A DNA stretch of 64,000 nt from Euwallacea fornicatus (Eukaryota > Arthropoda > Insecta > Coleoptera > Curculionidae): assembly GCF_040115645.1 (NCBI RefSeq), contig NC_089552.1, forward strand, positions 5,022,001 through 5,086,000, written 5' to 3'. The translations under genes were made by a program, and so were the position numbers. Each line of letters begins with the position of its first letter. The first letter of the stretch is position 1. This document shows positions 14,401 to 27,900 of the stretch, piece by piece. The notes under the pieces are model-generated. The model did not search any database. It saw nothing but the letters and a program-made list of their open reading frames with translations, and was not told the origin of the DNA.

Positions 14401-15794
14401 GATTTGCATCAATAAGTACATTCCGCGTACTTTTTAATTATGTGTAACGTAAATATTTTCTTGAGTGCATGAACCGAAACGCATTGTTCAAAAATCAGCA
14501 ATAAAATGGGTGTAGAAGACAATACCGACAGTGTGAGAAAGGAAACTGAGACATCGATAATTAGACTAATATTTTGAGGCCATAATGATCTTTTGTTTTT
14601 TAATACATTTAGTTTAACGCACGCTATCGCCTTCTCTATTGAATTGTTCTATTTTCTCCATTACTTTCAGTGCATTACAAATTTCCGCAATTAGTTCGAA
14701 TTGTCACATACTTTTTCCAATTTCCTGTTCTTTATGAGAAACATTTTATCAAATAATCGTTTATTGATGGAACCTAGAATTCGCTGTTTTCGTTTGGGAT
14801 TAAGATTAATTCCCATATTTGTACACACTGGATTATTTGAACCGTTCGCGTCCTCACAATAAATTTAATCAAAATTCGAACCCTAAAGTCTGAAGACATT
14901 TAATCTAAATCGTTAAATGAATTTAAGCGATTCTCTGAGTGTAACCTTTAGGGTAGAGAACTATAAAGAAAGTATCTCTGCATACGTAATGTAACGAGCC
15001 ACTATTCCCTTTTATTAATAAGACTATCCGTCTACTCCGCTACTTCTATAAATTCCCTACGTCATTCAAGCTTCCTGGCTCATAAAAATTCTTATCATTT
15101 TATCCACAAGGCAAAAACATATTCACGTTTGTAATATGAAATACTTTTTACAGTTAACCGGAATAATATGTATAATGGAGAACTGGTATTACGGCTAAAA
15201 CTACTGCCAGTACTGGTTTTGGAAAAAGTACTACTATACCTATTTTGTAACACTATACGCGGCCTACAGAACCAACTAGTGTAGTCACCCGTTATGTTTG
15301 TGTAGAGAGACAAGTTAAAACTAAATACTAATTTTATGGCAAAAAGATAGCTCGCCTAATATTTTTGTGCCATCATAATGGTTTTTGTGTAAAGAAAGCT
15401 ATTGTGCCGAAGGCCAAATGATCAAAATACTTGTAACCATATTCTGAACATAATTTGTATGAGAACCAACCAATTAACCAAAGTTTGTATTATGGAAATT
15501 ACCTCAGTAAAGTTACATGAGTTCTGATTTTTTGTCACTAAGGAAATATTAGTCAATCTCCAATACTTCACATGTCCACAGCTATAATACCATAATAATA
15601 CCTTGCATTTACATGCGTTACTATAAATTATACTACTATTTACAGACAAAATAACAATAATTACGTAAAAAGCAAAGCAAACGAAATTTTAGGAAATGAA
15701 TGTAGTGTCCATGGTTATTACATAATGCTGTTTGCCAAGTAAACTCCAGAGTATAAGTCAAGATTAATATATATTCTATTCTTTTGGTCTACAG
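5499..15794 (+). other. Long 5' intron (or intergenic) region
   Basis: About 10 kb of AT-rich sequence. Apart from the candidate solo LTR (8297-8748) I see no element with convincing ends. Open frames at 9653-9877, 10441-10713 (minus) and 12478-12907 (both strands) resemble nothing I know. They are probably chance, or decayed repeat in the case of 12480-12910, which is less AT-rich than its surroundings. Confidence 0.4.
8297..8748 (+). mobile_element. Candidate solo LTR
   Basis: A 452-bp segment begins TGTGAGCATTC and ends CGAATCTTACA, so it has TG...CA ends. It is flanked by TATA on both sides, a possible 4-bp target duplication in an AT-rich context. Inside are a TATA-like TTTATAAA near 8524 and AATAAA at 8689-8694, with about 54 bp to the 3' end, as expected of U3-R-U5. 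No internal retrotransposon or second LTR is present. The reading rests on ends and signals only. Confidence 0.3.
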
Positions 15795-15969
15795 GAACAA
15801 AAGATGTAGTTGTCACGTTGCATTGTCATTCAATAAGAAGGAATTGAAAAGTGGAATTGAACAACAAGTGCCGAAAACAATGGATGAGGTGGACGGCAGC
15901 CATGGAGGGATCATCAAAAGAGCGAAATCGTTGAAGAGAGGGAAACCCGAAGAGAGGATTACCGATAGA
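15795..15969 (+). CDS. Wdr62: Wdr62 first coding exon (start ATG 15880)
   Basis: The acceptor is at 15793-15794 and the donor GTAAGT at 15970. ATG 15880 has a strong context (aaaacaATGG) and gives 30 residues beginning MDEVDGSHGG and ending EERITDR, phase 0. This joins to the conserved IKLERVLGVT of the next exon. The basic stretch KRAKSLKRGKP precedes the propeller. No in-frame stop lies between the acceptor and the ATG, so an upstream coding exon cannot be excluded. Confidence 0.8.
15804..15809 (+). promoter_or_regulatory. Minimal start-stop upstream ORF (ATGTAG)
   Basis: In the 5' UTR part of the first coding exon, an ATG is followed directly by TAG, 70 nt before the main ATG. Such AUG-stop elements can stall initiating ribosomes and lower translation of the main frame (known effect). 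Here it is only seen in sequence. Confidence 0.4.
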
Positions 15970-18900
15970 GTAAGTACTTAATTGCTTCACAGGCTCAATA
16001 TTGTGTTAATTCAAAAATATGCTATATTGGATTACTGAGGTCGAGTAAGTAAAGATGATCGTGATGATGAATAATACTTAGTTTATAATCTCAATGATAA
16101 AGACATGAAATTCTCTATGACGATAGAATTATAAAAAGAGATATTTACTTGGAAAATCCAGAAAAACTAAATTCCTGTTACGCGACTAATGGATAACTTT
16201 TGACGTGTTGCCGAATGAAAAAATAAATGTTTGTTTATTAAAAACCATTGGAAGCAGACATCTCTTTGTGTAAAGTGACAGATATCGATACAAAAAGTCC
16301 ATATACAACTAGACATTACAACCTGTACAAATTAAATGTATCTCATTCGCATTGAAATCTTCTTTTTTCTTTTATCTTGAAATATCTATCGAGCGCTTGC
16401 AACCACGATTTGATATACCACATTAGGGATTATTATACAGGGAGCGTCAAAAAGTACTCGTTCAATTGATGGTTATTTATAGGTGTTTACGTAAATGTTA
16501 TATTTTCCTATATAATAATAACCGTCTAAATCCTAGTTTAAAGATAAGTAATGGTCTTAAGAATTACTTTTTCTTGCAATATTGTTAGAAATTAAAAAAA
16601 TAATTTTTAAATTTATATGTAGACCGTCTGTATATGCTGAAAATGTTAAAGTTACTTTTTGAAATGTAACGAAATGGATTTAATAAACAAACAGCAAATA
16701 GGTACATATTCCCTTATTTCTCTTAAGAGACGAAGTCAAGTCCCAAACGATAAAGTTACACATTTTTATGATGTTTAGCGTAGCGGCACTTTCTGAGATA
16801 AACGAAAATGTCGGCGTTTTCGGCAACGGTGCGAGACTCTTCGCCCAGTTTGCAATAACTTTGAATCCATCATTTAATAAATAATTTACGTTTTAGAGCC
16901 TACAGATAACCAACCGTACCTTATCTACAGGAATTGTTGATTATTTCTGGAATGCCTGCACATCGGAAGTTGTTCATTCCGTAAATTAACCTTATAGGTA
17001 CAATACATGTGCGCATGATTGTTAGTAATGTAAGAAGTACGTAATGTAAGGTTTTATGAGACAATTTTGTTGTATCCATATCTTTTTGATACGCGATTTG
17101 AATGAATTATTGAAATTTGAGGTTGCTGCAAGTTTTCGATATTCGTGTTAAACCCTAAAGTTGCATTATTAAACTCTGTCGTTCGTATTCCTCGTAATTC
17201 GTTTGTTGTGATTCGCGATGTTCGGAAAATGAACTTATTGAATGGTTCGCAATTTTCCGCATTGCAAATTTTCCGTTTCTGAACTCTTTTCCGTTTTTCC
17301 GTTTAACCAATTTTCATTTCTACTCTTCCTTGTGGTCAATTAATAAAAGGGCGAATTGAAAACTAGGTGATAGTTTTACGTTACTTGACTATACCTAAAG
17401 TTCTTTACTGCAACAGCATTTATTTATTGGTCAATGAAGGAATTTAAAGTACGTATATCGAGATAGTCGCATGTGAATGTGAACATACAAATGGATAATG
17501 GCATAGGAGTGAAAAAATAGGATACGCAGGTGATTTGATGTTGGATAGTTGGTACATTGCCATACTAAGAAATTTCAGATATTATATAATTATACTATAT
17601 GCACCCACGGTTTGTCTAGTAGGCTTGCTAAATTCGTCCGAAATTTCTGTTTTTATATATATTATAATAACATTGTTTGTTTTACTTCTATTAACATTTA
17701 ATAAACACAAACAAATTTTTATTTGAGTTTTCCACTTCTTTTATATTCACTGTGCAGCTTATGGAAGTCGCCAATATGGTCCCTATATTGTCGTTTCCAG
17801 TCCAGTCAAGATGTGCGTGTGCACATGGTCAACCATTCCATTTTGAGACTATATTTACGTGTTTTTTAAACGTCACGTAATACTTAACACAGGATATATA
17901 CCGTTCCTTACATGTACACGCGTAAAGCAATTAAAACAATGGATTTATACGGAGCGAAAGAAAAAGGTGAGTCGAGTGTTTTTAACCGAAACATCCACAA
18001 ATTACACTAAAGATTTTATGGTTTTTTCATGCACACATCAGAAATGACATGTCAATTAATTTATTTCTAAAATACAAGCCATATAGGGTGTCCTATACAA
18101 CAATTAACTTTACAATCGCTTCTACCTCCAACAACGACCACTGTGTATATTAAAAAACAGTACCTTCTTCATGATATGCGAAGGCATAGGCAAGATTAAT
18201 CTTTTACAGGACAATGAAGTGAGGAATGGAATGAATAAGCAAGGTACTCAGTACTTCGTACGTGCTGAAACAAAAGAACCGACTGGCAGTACTCTACGAG
18301 TACTGAGCATGACAGTGTCTACAATACTTTACAAAATTGCTGTGTGGTTCCTTTGCCGCTAAATAATTGTTTTCAATTGCTTAGTACAAGGCAAATGAAT
18401 TGTCTAGTTGTAATGGAATTTTTGACACAGTTAACCGGTAATTAACAACAACGCCGCCTCCGCCGACATTCTAAGTACTGCCGCCGGCGGTATTTGACTT
18501 GACCATTTCTTTGGCGAGTCTTACCGCGATTTTTTATAACAATATTCGCTGCAACTAGTGTTCAGTTGTTATTCGATACGAGCGATATGAAGGTGTAGAC
18601 GAGGCTTAACGTAAATTTTCCGGTTTCACCTTTTCGACGCGGATTTTGCACGAAATATAACTAATTTGTTATTTTACATTTTTGCTGAATAACTTCTTGA
18701 TCACCGTATGTATATTTCAATTTTGTCATTAATAAATGTGTGAGGGTTAATGTCCAGTGGAAGTATCCAACTACAAATCGTGCAGTGGTGTAGGAATTGT
18801 TGCATAGCTGAATATGTGAACCCAGTTAAAGTTTCTTTGGGATTTGATTATGGCATCACAGGTACGTTTATCAAACAGGTGGCACGCTAGGTGCAGGTGT

Positions 18901-21900
18901 ATGAGTGATACATTCATGGTCAATATCATCTTCTACATAGAAAAGGCATATGGTCCCCACGGTATTAAAAATAACGTGTTTAAATTGAGAAATTTTAGAA
19001 GTTGCAAACGATTTTAATGTGATTTCATTTCAGTTGTTTCTATGACCGAACTTTCTCACGATATCGTGAAATATAATTTAAAACATTACTTTTAAAAGTA
19101 TAGAATCATTCGATGGACACACCTAGAATTTTGCGTAATTTAAAGTTTATTAGGAAGTTTTAAGCCTGTTTCATTCCACCCTCACTATCGCTTATTTTTC
19201 AAACCTCACTCTATAGCATTTCATCTTTTGCAGTAAATTAAATTGTTACTGCAATAAGTTCTGCCTAAACAATTATCCTACAAAGTTCCTTTATGTGAGG
19301 ATAGATCACTTTCCCGCCTCGTTAACAAATGCAACGGTTTAATCCTTGCATTTTAGAAATATGAGTTTAAATGAGAAAACTGTAGCAGTTTTATTCGTGT
19401 TTTAGGACTGAGTTATTCACATTCAGCGCATAAAATAGTACGTCTTAAAGTTTTACTAAAACTTGATCTTATACGGATCGCTTTTTTATTTTTTACTTAT
19501 TTGAATTATATCGGGATACAATCAGTCTGTTTTCAGGACATTATTTGCTGAAAAACTGGAGTATTATTTGCTTTCAGGGACACTGTACTGAAGTAACTCT
19601 GAATTTCCCAAGACAGTAATTTTATGGCCTAATGGCATTAATGAGTATGATGGCATCTAAGAATTATCCACCAAGACCATATAACTTGGCTTCTTGTGAT
19701 TTTTCCTTAATACCATACGCAAGATTTTATTTTTCTTTCACTTGTTCCAAATTTACTGAAAAAGTAACAGGAAAATACGTATGTATATGCTCTTGCTTAT
19801 GCTGATGTAGCAGGCCTTGTGAACACAATAATCATAATTGGCAACACAATGAGGTAACATAATGCACATTGTTCGACACTCAAGTAAAATGTGTTACTAT
19901 GTTTTTATAGAAAATGATAATTTTCAACACGAAAAGTGTTCCAGTCACTTATAAACAATGCACGTTTTTTATAAATAATCCCGTAGTTCCGAAGCAGTGA
20001 TGGATATCAAAATGTGGTTTTCGCCATTAAGTTTCACATAAAAATTGAGCTACAAGCACCGCTATCAGCTTTTGTCAATGTCTCTTAGAAATAGGAAGAT
20101 ATCTTTAAAAGTGGTCAGTTTGACCCAATCTATAAAAGCATTTGAATAATCGAAAACGAACTCAATAAGAATTTTAAAAAATCTTATTTGGGTAAATACT
20201 TATAAATTTTAATGAAAGGTGAAATATCAATATATGATATGTATCTTCAATATTTTATTTAATATATTTTTAATTATATTTAACGTTTTATAATATTATA
20301 TATAATATATTAATGTACGAATAGCTGGATGTGAGAAAATAATTACATCAGCATCTATTCGAATAAATGACAAAATAAGTATTAAAACAAATTTGTCTTT
20401 TTTTTAAGGTATAATAACGTTGGTGACTACAGTTTTAAATAGTCTTTATGGTATTTTTTGCCATTTGAACAAAATTTAGTAAAATAAATAATTATGGACA
20501 TGTGAATCTTTGAAAGCAATGTAAAACTTCTTATTATTGAGTATAAATCAGTATCAAAATGAATCAATGAATTTGGAACGTTTTAGGTAGAACATGAAAG
20601 CTTCTTAGTTTTTATAGCATAATATGCAGTAATATTCATTGTCATAAAATTCTTTATTAACCCATTAACGCCCAGTGATCTATATATAGATCGCAGAAAA
20701 TAAACAACCTTTATGACATAAATTTGTTTATTAAAACTATTTTTATTGGTACATAAGGTTAGCTTATGCAGGTGGTTAAGTATGCAGCGAGAACTGCATT
20801 CGTACGATGGTCTTCAGTTAACATTTTGTGACAAATGTAATGTTACCTTGTGTACTCTTTGCTTTCCTAATTGGCACAATAAGTAGACCTGTACTTACAA
20901 TTTATTTAGTTTTTGTATTTTTTTTATTAAATAGTTTTTGTAAAAAATAAAATTTACGAATTTAACGCCTAAATAATTTAACCAAAAATAAAATTAAAAA
21001 ATATACGACACATTCCAGTGATCTATATATAGATCACCTATTTTTTAAAAAACCGCTGAAAAAAAAAATACATTTCAAGATGAATTTTCAAATATGATGC
21101 TAAAAGACTAATTCGTGAAGAAAGCAGGACCTTTTTTCACGACAAAATAATTTGGGCGCTAACGGGTTAAACAACTAAGGACTACAGATATGGATTCACA
21201 GTTAACATCTATATACTTTCAGTCCCTTGTAATCTTTGCTTAATTAAATGTGTAATTCTATTTTTTGCAGCCACTATGAAAGCATATACGCTTTCGCAGA
21301 ACACTCTGTAGTGTCGAAACGATGATAGATGTATATTAAAATATACTTTGCGCTTTTAATGCGCATTGCTCGACATTCCAGGGAAATGTGTTACTGTTCT
21401 TAAACTACGAAAGAAACTTTTGAACACGAAAGGAGTTACAGCTGCTTGTAAACAATTTACGTTTTCTAAAAGTACCGTGTATCACCGAAGCAGTGGTGGA
21501 CATCACAATGCGATTTTCGCCCTTAAGCTTATTATAAAAATTTAACCAAAGTCACCGTTATCGGTTTTCTTCTATATCGACTAAAATACCCTTTAAAAGC
21601 ATCCAATGAGAACATCTCGCCCATATAAAAAAATAAACAAGCCTTTCTAATATTTTTCCTTGGGAAACGTGCTATTAATGAGTGATGTACCAACAACGAT
21701 TAATAACCACACGTTTATTTTGAGTAATGTGTAAGTAGATATGCAAATTATTATACATCAACATTACACAATGTTTTGATAATCTGGCCGCTATGTTTAC
21801 TCGGATAAATCACATAAAATAAAACTTTGCATTACCTTGACGTATTAATACATAAATACGAATTTTGTGCTAATTTTACTTAAGCTGCATAAAGTATTTC

Positions 21901-24900
21901 ATTATTAATCTATGAGAATTCACACGAGCGCTGCTCTAGAACATTGCAACATGTCTTCAATACTCAAGAATCAAGGGTTTTATTACCACTACGAGTTCTA
22001 ATACTGTGTAACTTATTACCTCAGTAAACATAACACTTTCGTATTTTTGGTCTTACAGGAAACATGAGTTTTATCATCGTGATTGCTTGGTAACTTAAAT
22101 GAGACACAGATCTCCTGACTCGGTTACGACTTTCACCACGCAAAAACGACTTCATACCAAACAGTAATAGTACCTAGTGGGTAAACTGCCGTTGGTGATG
22201 ATTCTGTTACGTTACCTTCACATTCGTAACTTTTTAAGAATAACCGATTGTTGGTGAATTTCAGAGCCTACAGGTGTTTCGTGTGGAACTGAAATGGTAA
22301 TGGCTATTATGGACATAAATGTCTTAAGCACAGATAACTCCCCAAGGCTCGCTAATGAAAACTGAGGTAGAAAGTTACTTTTTACGCCCACTTAATTGTC
22401 TAGGAGCTCGATGCAATTAGTTGCACAGCAACAAAACGTATATTGAAGGAAAAAGCTTGTATCCTTATTACCTGTACCTTCTTAGGAATGATCATGTCAG
22501 CTTCCATATACATAAATAAACCAACCGACCACTTTTACCTTTTAGAAGACGCCGCCATTACGGATGTTTTTTGTTCTTTGCGAATTTTTTCATTTTTACC
22601 TTAAAAGGATCGTCGAGTTTCTTAATAGGGCCACGATCTATAATAGTAGAATGATTGATGACAGCTCTGACGCAAATTCTTTATACGAACTGGAAAGACC
22701 TTGGTGTTGCAAATTAGAAGTAGCGAGAGATACATGATATGCAACGTTTCATTTTTATTGTCATTAATTTTAATAATCTTTCGAAACAATGATTTTGTTC
22801 TGATGTGAGTAGGTTAGCTCTGCTAAAGCGGGGCGGATACGTTTATTATCGTGGGTTGATCAGATTCTGGAGGTAACATTAATTACCAGTAGTGGAACTT
22901 CTGATAAAGACAGAATTTCAATTTAAAGGAGTGCAGCGTAAACTACGATTGCAAGTTTTTTTTATTTTTCATTTCAGGTTATTCAGTTCATGTTTTTTAA
23001 TCCAAATATTTGTCAAATTTTTTACCGAAATACAGGATATTTAAGTTTCATATGAAAAAAAATCCTATTTCTTTCAGTTCTTGAGATTTGAAATTTCGTA
23101 GGCACACAAGTACGTTCTCTTTAGAATCTATTTTTAAAAAGAACAAAAAGTTCCTTGAAATATACGTCTCAGATTGAATTAAAAAAAATCGAAACCCTTT
23201 TGAAAGTGGGTCCTATAAATGGTATTTTCTAAATACCTCGAACGCTAATCGAGCCACATAGATATTTTTTGACCAACGAAGTTTTTACTACAAATCCATA
23301 GCCGGTATTAGAAAGTTTCAATCGCCGCCAATGACTAGAATCTGGGAGGAAAATCTTTAATAAATACGTACGAGTTACTTTTATTTTAATAAATACTGGC
23401 CGAAAACAATGAATCTCTGTACGTTTTGCATAATAAATGTCTTCTTACTCAAAACAAATAGGGTGCAACGTTTCCGAGACATTCACGAATTTGTATATAA
23501 GTCAATGCACGCTAGAGGTTGGGCTGATTTTCTCAAATGCAGAGTTGGTGTAACTCAGAAATGTTATTTCTACGACCGAATTTTTCTGAGGATTTTAAAC
23601 ACTCGATTTCATCTGCGTGGCTTCAATAGTGTGTGAGATTATTAGAAAACACTGTTTGTCGAGCGCCACTTTTCAAGGGATCTAGATAGAACAAAAAAGT
23701 ACTCTTTAGAATCATGATTTCGATTCTCAGTTTATTGTAAAAATCTATAGGGTGGTACGAAACTACCCCTCTTTCAACATAATTTGTTATGCATCTGAAA
23801 ATTTAAATAAAATCACATGAAACATACGCACCCCTTACGGAATAAACGTGTGCATTCCTAGATATTTTTGGAAATAACTGAATAAGGGTGATTGACAGAA
23901 AATTAGTTTGGGGAGGAAAAATTGCTCCTGACTCTCAAAAGAGCACCAAACTGTTGATTTTGACAATATATTGTGAATGGTAATTACGCAATTTTTAACA
24001 GCGATGTGCTTATACAGTGGTGTGCGTCAAAATTTTCTATTCGATATTTCAAGAACTGAAGGAGCACTGAAATAAAATTAAAAAAATAGAATGTGAACTA
24101 GCCGTACGTCGCTAACGGAAGATTATTGAAGAATAGCAAACTATTATTAATTTCGCTTGAAGACTTTTTAACTTTGTCCATTTAATTTCAAGACACCATA
24201 TGTATTAATCAAAAATTACACTTAAATTACACTCGAGCACCAACATAACGAGATGACTTAGGATTCAAACTTGTTGTGCTTGAAGAAGCTTCATTCATTT
24301 ATATTCATATTGCATTAAGAGAGGCCTCCTCCTTCAGAGTCGGGCTCTTTCGCCATATTATGAGAATAAAGTTTTCAGACAATAAGTTTTCACGGTAAAT
24401 TACCGGTAATTGTTGGATACTTATTCAATTGCCCTCGACTATGTCATGAATAAATGGATTGAAATATATTATTTACTTCACATTTTTCATAAAAATGGTT
24501 TTCATGAATCAAAAAGAAAGTACAGTTTAGTTCGTCTCACCCAGTAAAAGTTAATTCCATAATTATATGAGGTCAAGATGTCATTTTATATTTATTAATA
24601 CATACGCTGCAGGTGTGTTTACTTCAAGAATAAAAAACTTGCAGGGTATGGCTACAGTGCAATTATCGCTGTCGGAGTGCAATTACTCTGTAATTTTTCG
24701 AAAATTGAATTCCTCAAATAGACATACGAGGGAGATATTGGTTGTAATAAATGTAACAGCATTGATAACTACAGCCCAATCGAACAAATAATAAAGTTGA
24801 CAATACACGCCTTAGCAGGAAATTGAAAAAAATGTTTCACTTCTCTGTATCTTAAAAAACAAGGTCATAATATTTCAGATCGCATTTTACTATTTCGCAA

Positions 24901-27900
24901 CTAGTTGGGAGACTTCTTGTGGGTTTGCTGATTTATTGGATTCTGGTCGAGATTCTTATTGCTTAAAAAGCCAGTGCCAATAAAAATGTTTTTTGATGTC
25001 ATAGAAATTAATATAAATGTACGTTACCTTTTATAAAAGGGTTTTAACGGTATTTATGTTATAAAAGATACCACATATAAGTAATGTGTAGGTAATTAAT
25101 TACCACATGACTGAGAGCGTTTTAATAGTTTCAAAGAAGAAAGTGGTTTATTTATTTCTGCATTGTCAACATGATTGCAAGATTTGCTATCTTCGACGGA
25201 CGATTATCGAGAAAGGACCGTTGTTTCAGGTGAAATGTGAAAGATAAATGACTTTTCGACCACCTAAGAAAGTAGTAACGGATTTTCAAGGAATTTCAAA
25301 TGCAACTAATCAGTTTGCTCATGGTCATTTCCATTCTCCATAAATCAGTTCCAGGTGAAAAGAAAAGTTTTTTCAAAATTAGCTACATTTTCAAGTGTTG
25401 AACGAACGAAAGCGAAATCCCAATGTCCTTTCTCAAATGGACACTGCTCAGATCGATTTACTGCACTCGTAGATGTTTTCATGTTTCTGTGTAAAACTCG
25501 ATTGCGTGATTTTGCAGATATCTAGGTCAACAGGTTCACTTATGGATGAGCATATGGTGGGTTTTATTGTTTGTTTTCAATATCGCACACGGCAGGCTTC
25601 GTCGATAACATCATAAAATTAAGTCGTCGTCTATTCTGCATCAAATGTGTCGCCAGTAGGCGTAAATCTCAGATTAAGTTGTTAAAGGAAAAATTTTAAG
25701 TTTATAATACGAAAGTAGACAGTGCATCACCTCAGCGCATGTGGGGTGTAAATCGCGTCATAATGTGGTAATACCATACTGCTCATTCGCTCAGATTTGC
25801 ATAAATAAAATGGCATTTATTACGCCAAGGCTAGCAGAGCAAATATGATCTTCACACGATTTTTTTTCTTTCTAGGTGTTTAAGTGGTACTTATGGATGG
25901 ACATTCTACACTGAAATCACGAGCATAACTGAAAAACTATACTGCGTAAAACTCGTCTGATTTTCCTGTTGTAAACGTACATTGCTTTTGAGATCTGTGT
26001 TAGTTAACGTATAAATATACGTTATTTTCAACACACAAAAATGATGCCGAGAAATTCCTCACCGCTCATTGAGAAGGAGATTATTTGCACCTATAAGGTA
26101 CAATTTTCGACCTAGATCGAAAATAACCAATTAAAAAATTATTAACAGTATCGGATAAAATAATTAACACTTTGTATTAAGGAAGTCAAAAATTAATAAA
26201 TTAAATCAAATCGTAACAACTAATGCCAGTGATCGTTATATACCAGAACACGTTTAACCATATTGAAGTTTTTCAGGTATTTCCTTTTTTAGGTATCTTT
26301 GAGAATTAATGTCGATATCACCATGACGTAAATTAGTCACACATTATAACTGAAACCGTCATTTGTGCCGCGTTTAAATCATTATTAGTGATCGACCAAC
26401 ATTTCATCTACGTTTACTGTTCAAAGCGCAATTCTTCTTTAATGAATAAACACCATTTAATCTGACTATAATCATCACTTTCATCGAAAACCATAACGAT
26501 TTCTTTGCTCGTGCCGTACATTTGGCCGGGTTTTCCGTCTGCAGTCTAATTAACTTTATTAAAACGGTTAATAAAGAGTGTTTCGTTTGATTTCATTCTC
26601 ATGATACACTTTAGTTCTTTTAACAAATTAGCGACATAATAAATAATGTATTTTTTATATTTAAATTGACTCCTTTGGCAAATCTCTTGATACGATAAGT
26701 ATGGATACGCCACTGGTTAAGTAGGTTGGATGAAGATGAGCTTTCATATTCACGTGTTTGCTGGTAACAGAGTCATGCACGACTATGTATATTCAAATAT
26801 ACCCAGGATTGAATTTCTTTTGGACGATATTACGCAATTTTTTTCTCACGTAAAGCTCCAATTGGTTCCGCGTTTAGAACTGTGAGAATATAGAGTGTGC
26901 CATTTCATGGATAATTGTTTAAGTGTCTGTCAACTGTAAACATTATAAAAGCGAAATGGGAAGGTTTGGCGAATGGTGTGAGAGCCATTAAGTAAGAGTT
27001 TTAGTGAGAATTTCCTGGCTAAACTAGGCGACAAAGTTAAGAAAGAACGATCATTTTTACGATTGTTTACCTATGTCTTTGCTTTACAGCGTGTTACAAA
27101 TATCGAAAATATGCAGCTGCCAAGTCACGTCGAATGCATAAGGCCTGCGAACTTTTCCCCAGACTTTTAACAATCTCACGAATGATTGACCTCAGTTTTT
27201 GAACATCCAAAAAGTACTCACATAAAGTTGGCATGGTCTCAAAAATACCTACTCAATTTTTAAATGCTGGACAACTCAAAATTTATATGAGACGCCCCTA
27301 ATTGTTCCACTTGACTTAATTAACGACGGTGTTTTTAAATAAGGCCATAAACTTTGACACGCTGTTATGTAATGTTTTAGAAAGTACCCAAGTCATTTAA
27401 CCACTTCATATACAAACACATACACGTGACGAGAATAACTGGAAGACTGCAACAAATTCAAGTAAGATGAAAAGGCAATCTTCACAGCTGAATGATCCTG
27501 AATTCTCTTTTAAGACAAAAAAGGCAATCTCGCTTCCTTTTCTCTTGAACGACATTTCTGAAATATTTGCAAATGTATTTGGTTTTCTGCACAATGAATT
27601 ATTTACTGTTACTAAATTAGTAATTAATATGAAGGACAAATTTTATAATAGTAGTTATCGTTTATTTTTCTTTTCTTTTTATTTAACAACTGTTCTTGGT
27701 GACTTGGGGCGATTTCGGTTGGCGAGAGGTATGCGTTCTGTACCCCAAATTGGTATATTTAATCCTTATTTAAACTGACGAATGGCCCGCAGGGAAGATC
27801 ACGTTAATTTGTGGTACCAGAAATCTACCAATCGCAAGTCGAACCTACTTTTGGCCTTTAACACGTACACTATTCTGGATAATAATTAAAATCTTCTGAC

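Larger units (their letters stand above)
20661..21166. mobile_element. piggyBac-type MITE (non-autonomous)
   Basis: A 506-bp element flanked by TTAA on both sides (20657-20660 and 21167-21170). Its ends are inverted: CCCATTAACGCCCA on the left, and CCCGTTAGCGCCCA read inward from the right. TTAA duplication and CCC-starting ends are hallmarks of piggyBac elements. There is no open frame, so it would depend on a transposase in trans. It carries two copies of a 16-bp palindrome, listed separately. Confidence 0.75.

Noticed and set aside
17939..17967. Start codon with strong context followed by a consensus donor (MDLYGAKEKG, then GTGAGT)
   Set aside because: It ends in phase 1 and cannot join the phase-0 Wdr62 exon 31443 or the 54-nt cassette; no other partner exon found.
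18247..18310. Short inverted repeat around CTCAGTACT/AGTACTGAG
   Set aside because: The stem is about 9-13 bp with a long loop, too weak for a microRNA hairpin.
24000..24080. Tc1-like terminus TACAGTGGTGTGCG with a possible partner near 23090
   Set aside because: The end looks real but no convincing inverse partner or transposase remnant was found, so no element is annotated.
27406..27778. 103-residue plus frame and 77-residue minus frame
   Set aside because: Both strands open together in T/A-rich sequence, no motif, no good start context or splice signals; treated as chance.
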